This document shows positions 18,498 through 27,934 of a DNA stretch of 64,000 nt, in pieces. A program made the translations under genes and the position numbers. The notes under the pieces were generated by a model, which did no database searches, was not told the DNA's origin, and worked only from the letters and a program-made list of their open reading frames with translations. Origin of the DNA: Bacteroides helcogenes P 36-108 (lineage in GTDB: Bacteria > Bacteroidota > Bacteroidia > Bacteroidales > Bacteroidaceae); assembly GCF_000186225.1 (NCBI RefSeq), contig NC_014933.1:2852001-2916000 (forward strand), in the 5' to 3' direction. The number at the start of each line of letters is the position of its first letter. The stretch's first letter is position 1.

Positions 18498-18674
18498 TAG
18501 ATATAACAACATTTTATTAATAGTATAAATAATTATTTTACAATAATATACATATCGTACTTATTACAATATCATATCGCGTGTTATAGTATAAAGTACA
18601 ATATGTTATTTTGTAAAAGAATTGAAAGTTGTAAATACATCATTATCAAAAACAAGTCACATACCCATATTGTA
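18493..18674. repeat. TACAATA repeats upstream of xyl operon and fabD
   Basis: TACAATA occurs at 18493, 18539, 18565 and 18597, and its reverse complement TATTGTA at 18668. They lie in the 346-bp AT-rich region between the divergent xyl operon and fabD. They may be binding sites of the Nudix-type regulator; this is inference. No gene is seen in the interval. Confidence 0.4.
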
Positions 18675-18745
18675 TTTCAGCACAGCACAACAGATGAGCA
18701 TTGCACAAAAAATATATTTTGTGTGGTGAATATCAGAAAAACCTC

Positions 18746-18753
18746 TACCTTTG
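18746..18753 (+). promoter_or_regulatory. -7 promoter element of fabD
   Basis: TACCTTTG matches TAnnTTTG and lies 38 bp before the fabD ATG. The nearest TTTG (18718-18721) is 24 bp further upstream, slightly longer than the usual spacing. Confidence 0.55.
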
Positions 18754-18791
18754 CGACACCTTTTATTATTTAAATAAAAAAACAAGTAAAT

Positions 18792-19679
18792 ATGAAAGCA
18801 TTTGTATTTCCGGGTCAGGGGGCCCAATTCGTAGGTATGGGAAAAGACCTGTACGAAAATTCAGCTTTAGCCAAAGAACTTTTTGAGAAGGCAAATGATA
18901 TTCTCGGATATCGCATTACAGATATTATGTTCAACGGTACGGATGAGGATCTGCGCCAGACCAAAGTTACTCAACCTGCCGTATTCCTCCACTCCGTAAT
19001 TTCCGCTTTGTGTATGGGAGATGATTTTAAACCCGAAATGACGGCCGGTCATTCATTGGGTGAATTCTCCGCATTGGTTGCTGCCGGTGCTCTGAGTTTT
19101 GAAGATGGTTTGAAGTTGGTTTATGCGCGCGCTATGGCAATGCAGAAAGCTTGTGAAGCACAACCTTCCACAATGGCTGCCATTATTGCTTTGCCGGATG
19201 AGAAGGTAGAAGAAATCTGTACCCAAGTAAGTGCCGAAGGTGAAGTATGTGTTGCTGCCAATTATAACTGTCCGGGACAAATTGTAATTTCCGGTTCTAT
19301 CGCAGGTATCGAAAAGGCTTGCGAACTAATGAAGGCCGCTGGTGCAAAACGTGCGTTGCCTTTGAAAGTGGGCGGTGCTTTCCACTCTCCGCTGATGAAT
19401 CCTGCCAAGGTGGAACTGGAGGCAGCCATCAACATTACTGAAATCCATGCTCCTAAATGTTCGGTTTATCAGAATGTGGATGCCCTACCTCACACAGATC
19501 CGGCTGAAATCAAGAAGAACCTGGTTGCCCAGTTGACAGCTTCCGTACGTTGGACTCAAACCGTTAAGAATATGGTTGCCGATGGTGCTACAGACTTTAC
19601 GGAATGTGGACCGGGTGCAGTGCTGCAAGGCCTCATCAAGAAAATAACTCCGGAAGTCGATGCTCACGGCATAGCATAG
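18792..19679 (+). CDS. fabD: Malonyl-CoA:ACP transacylase
   Basis: FabD loads malonyl units from CoA onto acyl carrier protein for fatty-acid synthesis. The 295-residue protein begins with the typical FVFPGQGAQFVGMG, has the nucleophile elbow AGHSLGEFSA (Ser88), and has the catalytic His in GGAFHSPLM (about residue 196). No other fab genes are adjacent. It is followed by a 32-bp perfect hairpin terminator. Confidence 0.95.
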   Translation: MKAFVFPGQGAQFVGMGKDLYENSALAKELFEKANDILGYRITDIMFNGTDEDLRQTKVTQPAVFLHSVISALCMGDDFKPEMTAGHSLGEFSALVAAGALSFEDGLKLVYARAMAMQKACEAQPSTMAAIIALPDEKVEEICTQVSAEGEVCVAANYNCPGQIVISGSIAGIEKACELMKAAGAKRALPLKVGGAFHSPLMNPAKVELEAAINITEIHAPKCSVYQNVDALPHTDPAEIKKNLVAQLTASVRWTQTVKNMVADGATDFTECGPGAVLQGLIKKITPEVDAHGIA

Positions 19680-19692
19680 TTTTTGCTTGCTA

Positions 19693-19761
19693 TTTGTACA
19701 TTCATAAAAAAGGGAACCGCTTTCTGCATGAAAGCGGTTCCCTTTTTTATGAATGTACAAA
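19693..19761. terminator. 32-bp perfect hairpin after fabD
   Basis: Left arm 19693-19724 and right arm 19730-19761 are perfectly complementary over 32 bp with a 5-base loop (TGCAT). The core GGGAACCGCTTTC/GAAAGCGGTTCCC is followed by T6 on either strand, so it terminates fabD. The outer extension (TTTGTACATTCAT and its complement) is longer than a terminator needs. Confidence 0.85.
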
Positions 19762-19840
19762 ATAAAGACCTAACACATAGCACATCTTGCATACACGTAT
19801 AAATTAAGCATCAATATATCGTAAAATAAAGAATTAGTTA

Positions 19841-19848
19841 TATCTTTG
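19841..19848 (+). promoter_or_regulatory. -7 promoter element of the thiamine operon
   Basis: TATCTTTG matches the Bacteroides -7 consensus and lies about 10 bp before the TPP riboswitch. Confidence 0.6.
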
Positions 19849-19857
19849 TTGCCGTAA

Positions 19858-19932
19858 AGACAAAGGGGTGCCCGGACGGGCTGAGATCATACCCTCGAAC
19901 CTGATGCAGTTAGTACTGCCGTAGGAATTGGA
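19858..19932 (+). ncRNA. TPP riboswitch (thi box)
   Basis: The conserved blocks are present: GGGGTGCCC, then GGGCTGAGATCATACCC, then GAACCTGATGCAGTTAG and TACTGCCGTAGGAA. It sits 90 bp before thiS and would lower expression of the thiamine operon when thiamine pyrophosphate is plentiful. No obvious terminator follows it before 20021, so control of translation is likely. Confidence 0.95.
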
Positions 19933-20020
19933 TATTGTTTTCTTTTCTGATATTTCCGCAACGGAAACTTCTTTGTATTTACTACCCGCTATTTTTTTAT
20001 CTTTAAAAACAAGAAAAAGA

Positions 20021-20218
20021 ATGAATGTATCAGTAAACAGCAAAGAGGTGCAGACCGCTGCCATTACCCTTTCACAACTTATCGAGGAGTTATCGCTGCC
20101 ATCGCATGGCATTGCCGTGGCTGTGGACAATCACATGGTTTCACGAACGGAATGGACACAGTTTGCTTTGAAAGAAGGGATGTCTGTCATTGTCATCAAA
20201 GCAGCTTGCGGAGGATGA
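20021..20218 (+). CDS. thiS: ThiS sulfur-carrier protein
   Basis: This is a 65-residue ubiquitin-fold protein ending in the obligatory Gly-Gly (KAACGG). ThiF adenylates that end, and it then carries the sulfur used to build the thiazole ring with ThiG. ATG 20021 is used because an upstream in-frame start would begin right behind the TPP riboswitch and lacks family similarity. The last codons overlap the thiE ATG (ATGA), so translation is coupled. Confidence 0.93.
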   Translation: MNVSVNSKEVQTAAITLSQLIEELSLPSHGIAVAVDNHMVSRTEWTQFALKEGMSVIVIKAACGG

Positions 20219-20889
20219 AGACGATGGAAAAGGAATCATTGATAAGGAAAAACGGAAACGTTCAGTTCATCACGCACTACACCGAATGCTATTCCTACTT
20301 AGACGCTGCACGCATAGCACTTGAGGGTGGTTGTCGCTGGATACAACTGCGCATGAAAGATGCTCCCCTTGAAGAAGTGGAGTCCACAGCACGCCAGGTC
20401 CGGCAGTTATGCCAACAGCAGGGAGCACTTTTTATCATCGACGATCACGTGGAACTTGCCAAGATATACGCCGATGGCGTGCATCTTGGCAAGATGGACA
20501 TGCCCATTGCCGATGCACGCTGCATTTTGGGTGAAACGTATATCATAGGCGGAACAGCCAACTCTTTTGAGGATGTGCGGCAACACTATGAGGCTGGGGC
20601 AGACTACATTGGCTGCGGTCCTTTCCGCTACACCACCACCAAGAAGAATCTCAGTCCGATATTGGGCACGGACGGTTACGCCGACATCGTCAGACGGATG
20701 GAAGCGAGCCACATTTCTCTGCCCATAGTGGCCATCGGCGGCATAATGCCGGATGATATCAAGGAAATCATGCAGACGGGCGTAACAGGTATTGCTCTTT
20801 CCGGTAGCGTGCTCCGGGCAAAGAATCCAATAGAAGAAATGAAAAGAACCGTTGCGGAAGCCAACCGGACAATCAATCATTGCAAATAA
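20215..20889 (+). CDS. thiE: Thiamine phosphate synthase
   Basis: ThiE joins HMP pyrophosphate and thiazole phosphate to give thiamine phosphate. The TIM-barrel protein has 224 residues. Characteristic segments are GGCRWIQLRMKDA (substrate loop), FIIDDHVELAKIYADGVHLG, GADYIGCGPFRYTTTKKN and IVAIGGIMPDDI. The ATG at 20215 overlaps the thiS stop; a second ATG at 20224 is possible. It is followed 20 bp later by thiG. Confidence 0.94.
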   Translation: MKTMEKESLIRKNGNVQFITHYTECYSYLDAARIALEGGCRWIQLRMKDAPLEEVESTARQVRQLCQQQGALFIIDDHVELAKIYADGVHLGKMDMPIADARCILGETYIIGGTANSFEDVRQHYEAGADYIGCGPFRYTTTKKNLSPILGTDGYADIVRRMEASHISLPIVAIGGIMPDDIKEIMQTGVTGIALSGSVLRAKNPIEEMKRTVAEANRTINHCK

Positions 20890-20909
20890 TCATTTAAGAA
20901 AAAGAAGAT

Positions 20910-21686
20910 ATGGATAAATTAATTATCGCAGGGCGCGAGTTCAGCTCACGTTTGTTTTTGGGAACCGGAAAATTCAACTCGAATGAACTGATGGAACAGT
21001 CTGTCTTGGCTTCCGGCACAGAAATGGTAACTGTCGCCATGAAACGCATCGAATTAGACAATAAAGAGGATGATATGCTGAAGCACATACAGCACCCCCA
21101 TATACAGCTCCTGCCCAATACTTCGGGCGTGCGCAATGCCGAGGAAGCCATATTTGCTGCACAAATGGCGCGTGAAGCATTTGGCACAAACTGGTTGAAA
21201 TTAGAGATACATCCCGATCCGCGCTATCTGCTTCCTGACTCTGTGGAGACACTGAAAGCTACGGAGGAGTTGGTGAAACTGGGGTTTGTGGTGCTCCCCT
21301 ACTGTCAGGCAGATCCTACGCTCTGCAAGCGACTGGAGGAAGCAGGCGCCGCTACGGTGATGCCGTTGGGTGCACCCATCGGCACAAACAAAGGGTTGCA
21401 AACCCGTGACTTCCTGCGCATCATCATTGAACAAGTCAACATCCCCGTGATAGTGGATGCCGGTATCGGTGCTCCGAGCCATGCCGCCGAAGCCATGGAG
21501 CTGGGCGCATCTGCTTGCTTGGTGAATACGGCTATTGCCGTAGCAGGCAATCCGGTGAACATGGCACAAGCCTTCAAGCAAGCAGTGGAAGCCGGTCGTA
21601 CGGCATACGAGGCGGGCTTGGGAGTACAGACAGACAACTTTCTGGCCGAAGCCAGCTCACCATTGACGGCATTTTTGAATGAATAA
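20910..21686 (+). CDS. thiG: Thiazole synthase
   Basis: ThiG forms the thiamine thiazole from deoxyxylulose phosphate, ThiS-thiocarboxylate and dehydroglycine made by ThiH. The 258-residue barrel has the Schiff-base lysine in [13 protein letters not shown] (Lys97) and the conserved phosphate-binding stretch [19 protein letters not shown]. The need for dehydroglycine agrees with thiH (rather than thiO) in the same operon. Confidence 0.96.
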   Translation: MDKLIIAGREFSSRLFLGTGKFNSNELMEQSVLASGTEMVTVAMKRIELDNKEDDMLKHIQHPHIQLLPNTSGVRNAEEAIFAAQMAREAFGTNWLKLEIHPDPRYLLPDSVETLKATEELVKLGFVVLPYCQADPTLCKRLEEAGAATVMPLGAPIGTNKGLQTRDFLRIIIEQVNIPVIVDAGIGAPSHAAEAMELGASACLVNTAIAVAGNPVNMAQAFKQAVEAGRTAYEAGLGVQTDNFLAEASSPLTAFLNE

Positions 21687-21728
21687 AAGCCGATTATTTT
21701 ACAAATAAGGCTCTTTTTCTCTTTTTTT

Positions 21729-21757
21729 GGCCTGAAAGAAAAAATATCTTTCAGGCC
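21729..21757 (+). other. Hairpin downstream of thiG
   Basis: GGCCTGAAAGA (21729-21739) pairs with TCTTTCAGGCC (21747-21757). No U-run follows, so it is not a standard terminator. It may protect the thiSEG mRNA end or separate thiG from thiC. Confidence 0.5.
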
Positions 21758-21778
21758 ATTACCAGCGGTGAAGAAATT

Positions 21779-23636
<1,858 letters not shown>

Positions 23637-23688
23637 AATTATCATTCATATTATTTGTGAAACATCCCTCATTCTTCTTTCAAGGAAA

Positions 23689-24864
23689 ATGAGCCCCTTA
23701 AACATAGAAAACATGTTTTCAGACGAATTAGAAAAGATATCCTGGGAAGAAACCACAGCACGCATCAACTCCAAAACGGATGCTGACGTGCGCCGTGCGC
23801 TGTCCAAAGAACATTGTGATGTGGAGGATTTCATGGCACTCATCTCGCCCGCCGCCACGCCTTATTTAGAGACGATGGCACGCCTGAGCAAGAGATACAC
23901 CGAAGAACGCTTCGGCAAGACCATCTCCATGTTCATCCCACTGTATATCACCAACTCTTGCACCAATTCCTGCGTGTATTGCGGTTTCCACATCACCAAT
24001 CCCATGCCCCGTACCATACTGACGGAAGAGGAAATAGTGAACGAATATAAAGCTATCAAGCGCTTGGCTCCATTCGAGAACCTGCTGCTGGTAACGGGTG
24101 AGAATCCCGCCGTGGCCGGTGTGCCCTACATTGCCCGTGCGCTGGACCTGGCAAAACCTTATTTCAGCAACCTGAAGATTGAAGTGATGCCCCTGAAGGC
24201 CGCAGAATATGCCACGCTGAAGGAACATGGATTGAACGGCGTTATCTGCTTCCAAGAAACCTACCACAAGGCGAATTACAACATCTATCATCCCCGTGGT
24301 ATGAAGTCCAAGTTCGAGTGGCGTGTAAACGGCTTCGACCGCATGGGGCAGGCCGAAGTCCATTCCATCGGCATGGGAGTACTCATCGGATTGGAGAAAG
24401 AATGGAGAACAGACATCTGCATGATGGCACACCATCTGCGCTATCTTCAGAAGCATTATTGGAAAACAAAATACAGCGTCAACTTTCCCCGCATGCGCCC
24501 GTCCGAAAACGGTGGATTCCAGCCGAACGTCGTCATGAGTGATCGCGAGCTGGCACAAGTCACTTTTGCCATGCGTATCTTCGACCATGATGTGGACATC
24601 TCCTACTCCACCCGTGAACCCGCCTCCATACGCAATAATATGGCCACACTCGGTGTAACCACCATGAGTGCCGAAAGCAAAACGGAGCCGGGTGGATATT
24701 ATAGTTATCCACAAACATTGGAGCAATTCCACGTGAGCGATGAACGTAAAGCTACGGAAGTGGATGCCGCCCTGCGGCGCTTGGGGCGCGAACCAGTGTG
24801 GAAGGACTGGGATGTGAGTCTGGAAAAGTTTACCCCTGCTTCTCTAACGAATCATGGACGATAG
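23689..24864 (+). CDS. thiH: 2-iminoacetate synthase (tyrosine lyase)
   Basis: ThiH is a radical SAM enzyme that splits tyrosine to give dehydroglycine for ThiG and p-cresol as by-product. The 391-residue protein has the CxxxCxxC cluster motif in NSCTNSCVYCGF (Cys91, 95, 98) and the following typical segments VTGENPAVAGVPYI and ICFQETYHKANY. It overlaps the next gene (thiF-like) by 11 bp. An alternative ATG at 23713 exists. Confidence 0.94.
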   Translation: MSPLNIENMFSDELEKISWEETTARINSKTDADVRRALSKEHCDVEDFMALISPAATPYLETMARLSKRYTEERFGKTISMFIPLYITNSCTNSCVYCGFHITNPMPRTILTEEEIVNEYKAIKRLAPFENLLLVTGENPAVAGVPYIARALDLAKPYFSNLKIEVMPLKAAEYATLKEHGLNGVICFQETYHKANYNIYHPRGMKSKFEWRVNGFDRMGQAEVHSIGMGVLIGLEKEWRTDICMMAHHLRYLQKHYWKTKYSVNFPRMRPSENGGFQPNVVMSDRELAQVTFAMRIFDHDVDISYSTREPASIRNNMATLGVTTMSAESKTEPGGYYSYPQTLEQFHVSDERKATEVDAALRRLGREPVWKDWDVSLEKFTPASLTNHGR

Positions 24865-25552
24865 ATATATCCGCCAAACCTCCCTTGCGGAGATAGGCGA
24901 AGCCGGACAAGAGAAACTGCGTAAGGCCAGAGTGTTGATAGCCGGCATGGGCGGGCTCGGCTCTCCCATCGCCCTTTACCTTGCCGGTGCAGGCGTGGGC
25001 ACATTGGGGCTGGCAGATGATGACAATGTCAGCATTAGCAATCTGCACCGCCAAGTATTATACACCGAAGCAGAAGTGGGGCAAAAGAAAGCCTGCTGTG
25101 CAGCCCAAAGGCTACAGGCACTCAACGGAGACGTGCAAGCAGTGCCCCACCCTTTCCGTCTGCATAGCGGAAACATCCACGAAGTAATACAAGGGTATGA
25201 CATCGTGGTGGACGGATGCGACAATTTTGCTACACGCTACCTGCTGAGTGACGCCTGTGCGGCTCAGGGCAAAGCCTATGTTTATGGAGCCGTCCGAGAG
25301 ATGGATGGGCAGGTCGCCGTACTCTGCCACGGCGATTCTCCAAAAACATATCGGGATCTCTATCCCGATGAAGAGGAAACCCTGAGCATGCCCCCTCCCG
25401 GAAAATCGATCATCGGAACCGCCCCCGCCATTGTGGGAAGCGTGGAAGCTAACGAAGTGATAAAACTGATTTGCGGCTACGGAACCCCATTGACGGGAAA
25501 ACTCTGGACCATCGACCTGAGAGCCATGCAATCATACATCCTGACGATATAG
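24854..25552 (+). CDS. thiF: ThiF/MoeB-family adenylyltransferase lacking Cys sites
   Basis: This E1-like enzyme of 232 residues would adenylate the ThiS C-terminus. The nucleotide loop is GMGGLGSPIAL (residues 31-41), followed by DDDNVSISNLHRQ with the conserved Asp, Asn and Arg. E. coli ThiF carries zinc cysteines in CYRC and CPVC. Here the first reads TYRDLYPD and the second is absent. The loop Cys that forms the acyl-persulfide in E. coli is also missing (GKSIIGTAP). Adenylation is still plausible, but sulfur transfer through a ThiF cysteine is not. It overlaps thiH by 11 bp. Confidence 0.86.
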   Translation: MDDRYIRQTSLAEIGEAGQEKLRKARVLIAGMGGLGSPIALYLAGAGVGTLGLADDDNVSISNLHRQVLYTEAEVGQKKACCAAQRLQALNGDVQAVPHPFRLHSGNIHEVIQGYDIVVDGCDNFATRYLLSDACAAQGKAYVYGAVREMDGQVAVLCHGDSPKTYRDLYPDEEETLSMPPPGKSIIGTAPAIVGSVEANEVIKLICGYGTPLTGKLWTIDLRAMQSYILTI

Positions 25553-25564
25553 CAAAATAGATAA

Positions 25565-26182
25565 ATGACGTACTATATAACCAAGAAAGCAATGAAACTG
25601 ATCGTCATTACCACCCCCTGCTTCTTTGAGGGAGAAGCAAAGGAAATCACCTCCCTTTTTCGTGCGGGTTTGGAGGTGCTTCATCTTCGCAAGCCCGGCG
25701 CCTCTGCCGAAGAAACCGAACACCTGCTCCGGCAATTGCCGGAGCAGTACATGCAGCGTATCGTCATCCACGAGCACTTCCACCTGGCATCCGTCTTTAA
25801 CCTGAGAGGAATCCACCTGAACAGGCGAAGCCCCGATGTACCTCATGGATATGTGGGACACGTCAGCCTCTCCTGCCACTCGCTCAATGAAGTAGCAAAG
25901 TATAAATCCGCCTGCGATTATGTATTTCTCAGTCCCATATTCGACAGCATCTCCAAAGAAGGCTATGCCTCCGCATTCTCCCACCGGGAACTCTGTGAAG
26001 CACGGAAAGTCGGCATCATCGACTCCAAAGTCATGGCACTGGGTGGCATTACGGCAGGTTGTCTGCGCAAAATAGAGGCTCTGGGATTCGGTGGAGCCGC
26101 TTTGTTAGGTGACATCTGGAACAGGGAGAAAAGCGATGTCGTCAGTCACTTCCTCGAACTCAGGCAATCTTATAACCCTTAA
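25565..26182 (+). CDS. tenI: TenI/ThiE-like protein
   Basis: This 205-residue barrel protein is related to ThiE but is a second, divergent copy in the same operon. It keeps the phosphate-binding segments (LGGITAGCLRKIEALGFGGAAL) and the histidine in SLSCHSLNEV that corresponds to the catalytic position of thiazole tautomerase TenI. The HMP-pyrophosphate site seen in the thiE product is poorly conserved. A tautomerase that aromatises the ThiG product is therefore more likely than a second thiamine phosphate synthase. ATG 25595 (MKLIVITTP) is an alternative start. Confidence 0.75.
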   Translation: MTYYITKKAMKLIVITTPCFFEGEAKEITSLFRAGLEVLHLRKPGASAEETEHLLRQLPEQYMQRIVIHEHFHLASVFNLRGIHLNRRSPDVPHGYVGHVSLSCHSLNEVAKYKSACDYVFLSPIFDSISKEGYASAFSHRELCEARKVGIIDSKVMALGGITAGCLRKIEALGFGGAALLGDIWNREKSDVVSHFLELRQSYNP

Positions 26183-26199
26183 AACCTATACATATCCTT

Positions 26200-27015
26200 A
26201 TGAATCCTCCTGTAATCCTCACTATCGCAGGTTCCGACTGTTCGGGCGGTGCAGGCATACAAGCCGACATCAAAACCATATCCGCCTTAAAGGGATATGC
26301 CGCCTCGGCCATTACGACCGTCACAGCTCAAAACACTCTTGGCGTACAGGCCGTATTTCCACTGTCCGCCCACATGGTACGTATGCAGATAGAATCCGTC
26401 ATGAACGACTTGCAACCAACTGCCATAAAAATAGGCATGGTACATGATGCCGATATAGTGCATGCCATAGCCGGATGTCTGCGTAAATACCGCCCTCGGT
26501 TCGTTGTTTACGATCCCGTTATGATTGCCACCAGCGGATGCCGCCTGATGGCAGAAGAAACCGTGCAGACAATCAAGGACTTTCTTTTCCCGCTTTGCAC
26601 CCTGATCACCCCGAACCTCGCTGAAGCCGGCCTGCTATGCGCAAAGCCCGTGACCACAGTGGCAGACATGGAGCAAGTCGCACAAGAGCTGTCGCAGCGA
26701 TATGGCACGTCCTTCCTTATCAAAGGAGGACATTTGGACGGGGATGTAATGTGTGATGTGTTGCACTGCAACCTCCCGTCCACAGAGAATGCGACTCCCA
26801 TACTATTTACCGGCTCCAAAATATTGAGTCGCAACCTGCACGGCACAGGATGTACGCTATCTTCTGCCATAGCCACATTTCTGGCCTATGGCAACGATTT
26901 GGATGAAGCAGTCCGCCGTGCAAAGAAGTACATCGGCGACGCCATCACCGATGGAAAGGGACTACATATAGGACATGGAAACGGCCCCTTATGGCATTTT
27001 CCACCTCTGATTTGA
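26200..27015 (+). CDS. thiD: HMP / HMP-phosphate kinase
   Basis: ThiD phosphorylates hydroxymethylpyrimidine twice to give the pyrophosphate used by ThiE. The 271-residue ribokinase-fold protein starts with ILTIAGSDCSGGAGIQADIK, the family signature. It carries FVVYDPVMIATSG and the anion-hole motif NLHGTGCTLSSAIA with the catalytic Asp replaced by Cys, as is typical of ThiD. It is the last gene of the thi operon, 17 bp after tenI. Confidence 0.95.
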   Translation: MNPPVILTIAGSDCSGGAGIQADIKTISALKGYAASAITTVTAQNTLGVQAVFPLSAHMVRMQIESVMNDLQPTAIKIGMVHDADIVHAIAGCLRKYRPRFVVYDPVMIATSGCRLMAEETVQTIKDFLFPLCTLITPNLAEAGLLCAKPVTTVADMEQVAQELSQRYGTSFLIKGGHLDGDVMCDVLHCNLPSTENATPILFTGSKILSRNLHGTGCTLSSAIATFLAYGNDLDEAVRRAKKYIGDAITDGKGLHIGHGNGPLWHFPPLI

Positions 27016-27093
27016 ACATTTTTTATTCAAATTCCTTTCTCCCTTCAAGAAAATCAGTAATTTCGTGCCCTGACAATAGATATCATTCTCAAC

Positions 27094-27903
27094 ATGGAAA
27101 TAGCAACGAATAACCGGTTCACAAAAAAATATCCCGTAGGCTTTGCACTAAGCGGCGGCTTTATAAAAGGCTTTGCCCATTTAGGAGTAATTCAATCCCT
27201 GCTGGAACACGACATCAAACCCGACATTCTTTCAGGTGTCAGTGCCGGCGCGCTGGCCGGGGTATTTTATGCCGATGGTAATGAACCGCATAAGGTATTG
27301 GACTATTTTTCCGGACACAAATTTCAGGATCTCACCAAGTTAGTTATTCCCAAAGTAGGATTGTTCGAGTTAGGAGAATTCATTGGTTTTCTGAAGAGCA
27401 ACCTGAAAGCCAAAAGACTGGAAGAACTGCAAATTCCTCTGATCATTACCGCCACTGACCTGGACCATGGGCGTTCGGTACATTTCCATAAAGGAGACAT
27501 CGCAGAACGCGTTGCTGCCTCATGTTGTATGCCCGTATTGTTTGCCCCCGTCAAGATAGAAGGAACTCACTACGTGGACGGTGGTCTGCTGATGAACCTG
27601 CCGGTATCCACCATTCGCCGCATTTGCGAAAAAGTAGTGGCAGTCAATGTCAGCCCACTGATGGCTACCAAATATAAGATGAACATTGTCAGCATTGCCC
27701 TTCGCTCATACAACTTCATGTTTCGCTCCAACTCTTTTGCCGAACGCGAAAAAGCTGACCTATTGGTAGAGCCCTACAATCTGGATGGATACAGCAATAC
27801 AGAACTGGAAAAGGCGGAAGAAATATTCATGCAAGGTTACAATGCTGCTAATGACACATTGGAACGGCTGTTAGTGGACAAAGGCACTATCTGGAAAGAA
27901 TAA
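27094..27903 (+). CDS. Patatin-like phospholipase
   Basis: This 269-residue protein of the patatin/RssA family lacks a signal peptide. The Ser-Asp dyad is visible: the oxyanion loop GGFIKGFAHLG (about residue 20), the nucleophile in GVSAGALAG (about Ser50) and Asp in YVDGGLLMN (about residue 165). It probably hydrolyses acyl esters of membrane lipids. It lies 31 bp upstream of the amylase-family gene. A weak -7 box (TAATTTCG, 27058-27065) may separate it from thiD. Confidence 0.9.
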   Translation: MEIATNNRFTKKYPVGFALSGGFIKGFAHLGVIQSLLEHDIKPDILSGVSAGALAGVFYADGNEPHKVLDYFSGHKFQDLTKLVIPKVGLFELGEFIGFLKSNLKAKRLEELQIPLIITATDLDHGRSVHFHKGDIAERVAASCCMPVLFAPVKIEGTHYVDGGLLMNLPVSTIRRICEKVVAVNVSPLMATKYKMNIVSIALRSYNFMFRSNSFAEREKADLLVEPYNLDGYSNTELEKAEEIFMQGYNAANDTLERLLVDKGTIWKE

Positions 27904-27934
27904 CAGAAATAACCATTCTCTAAATAACAAGAAA

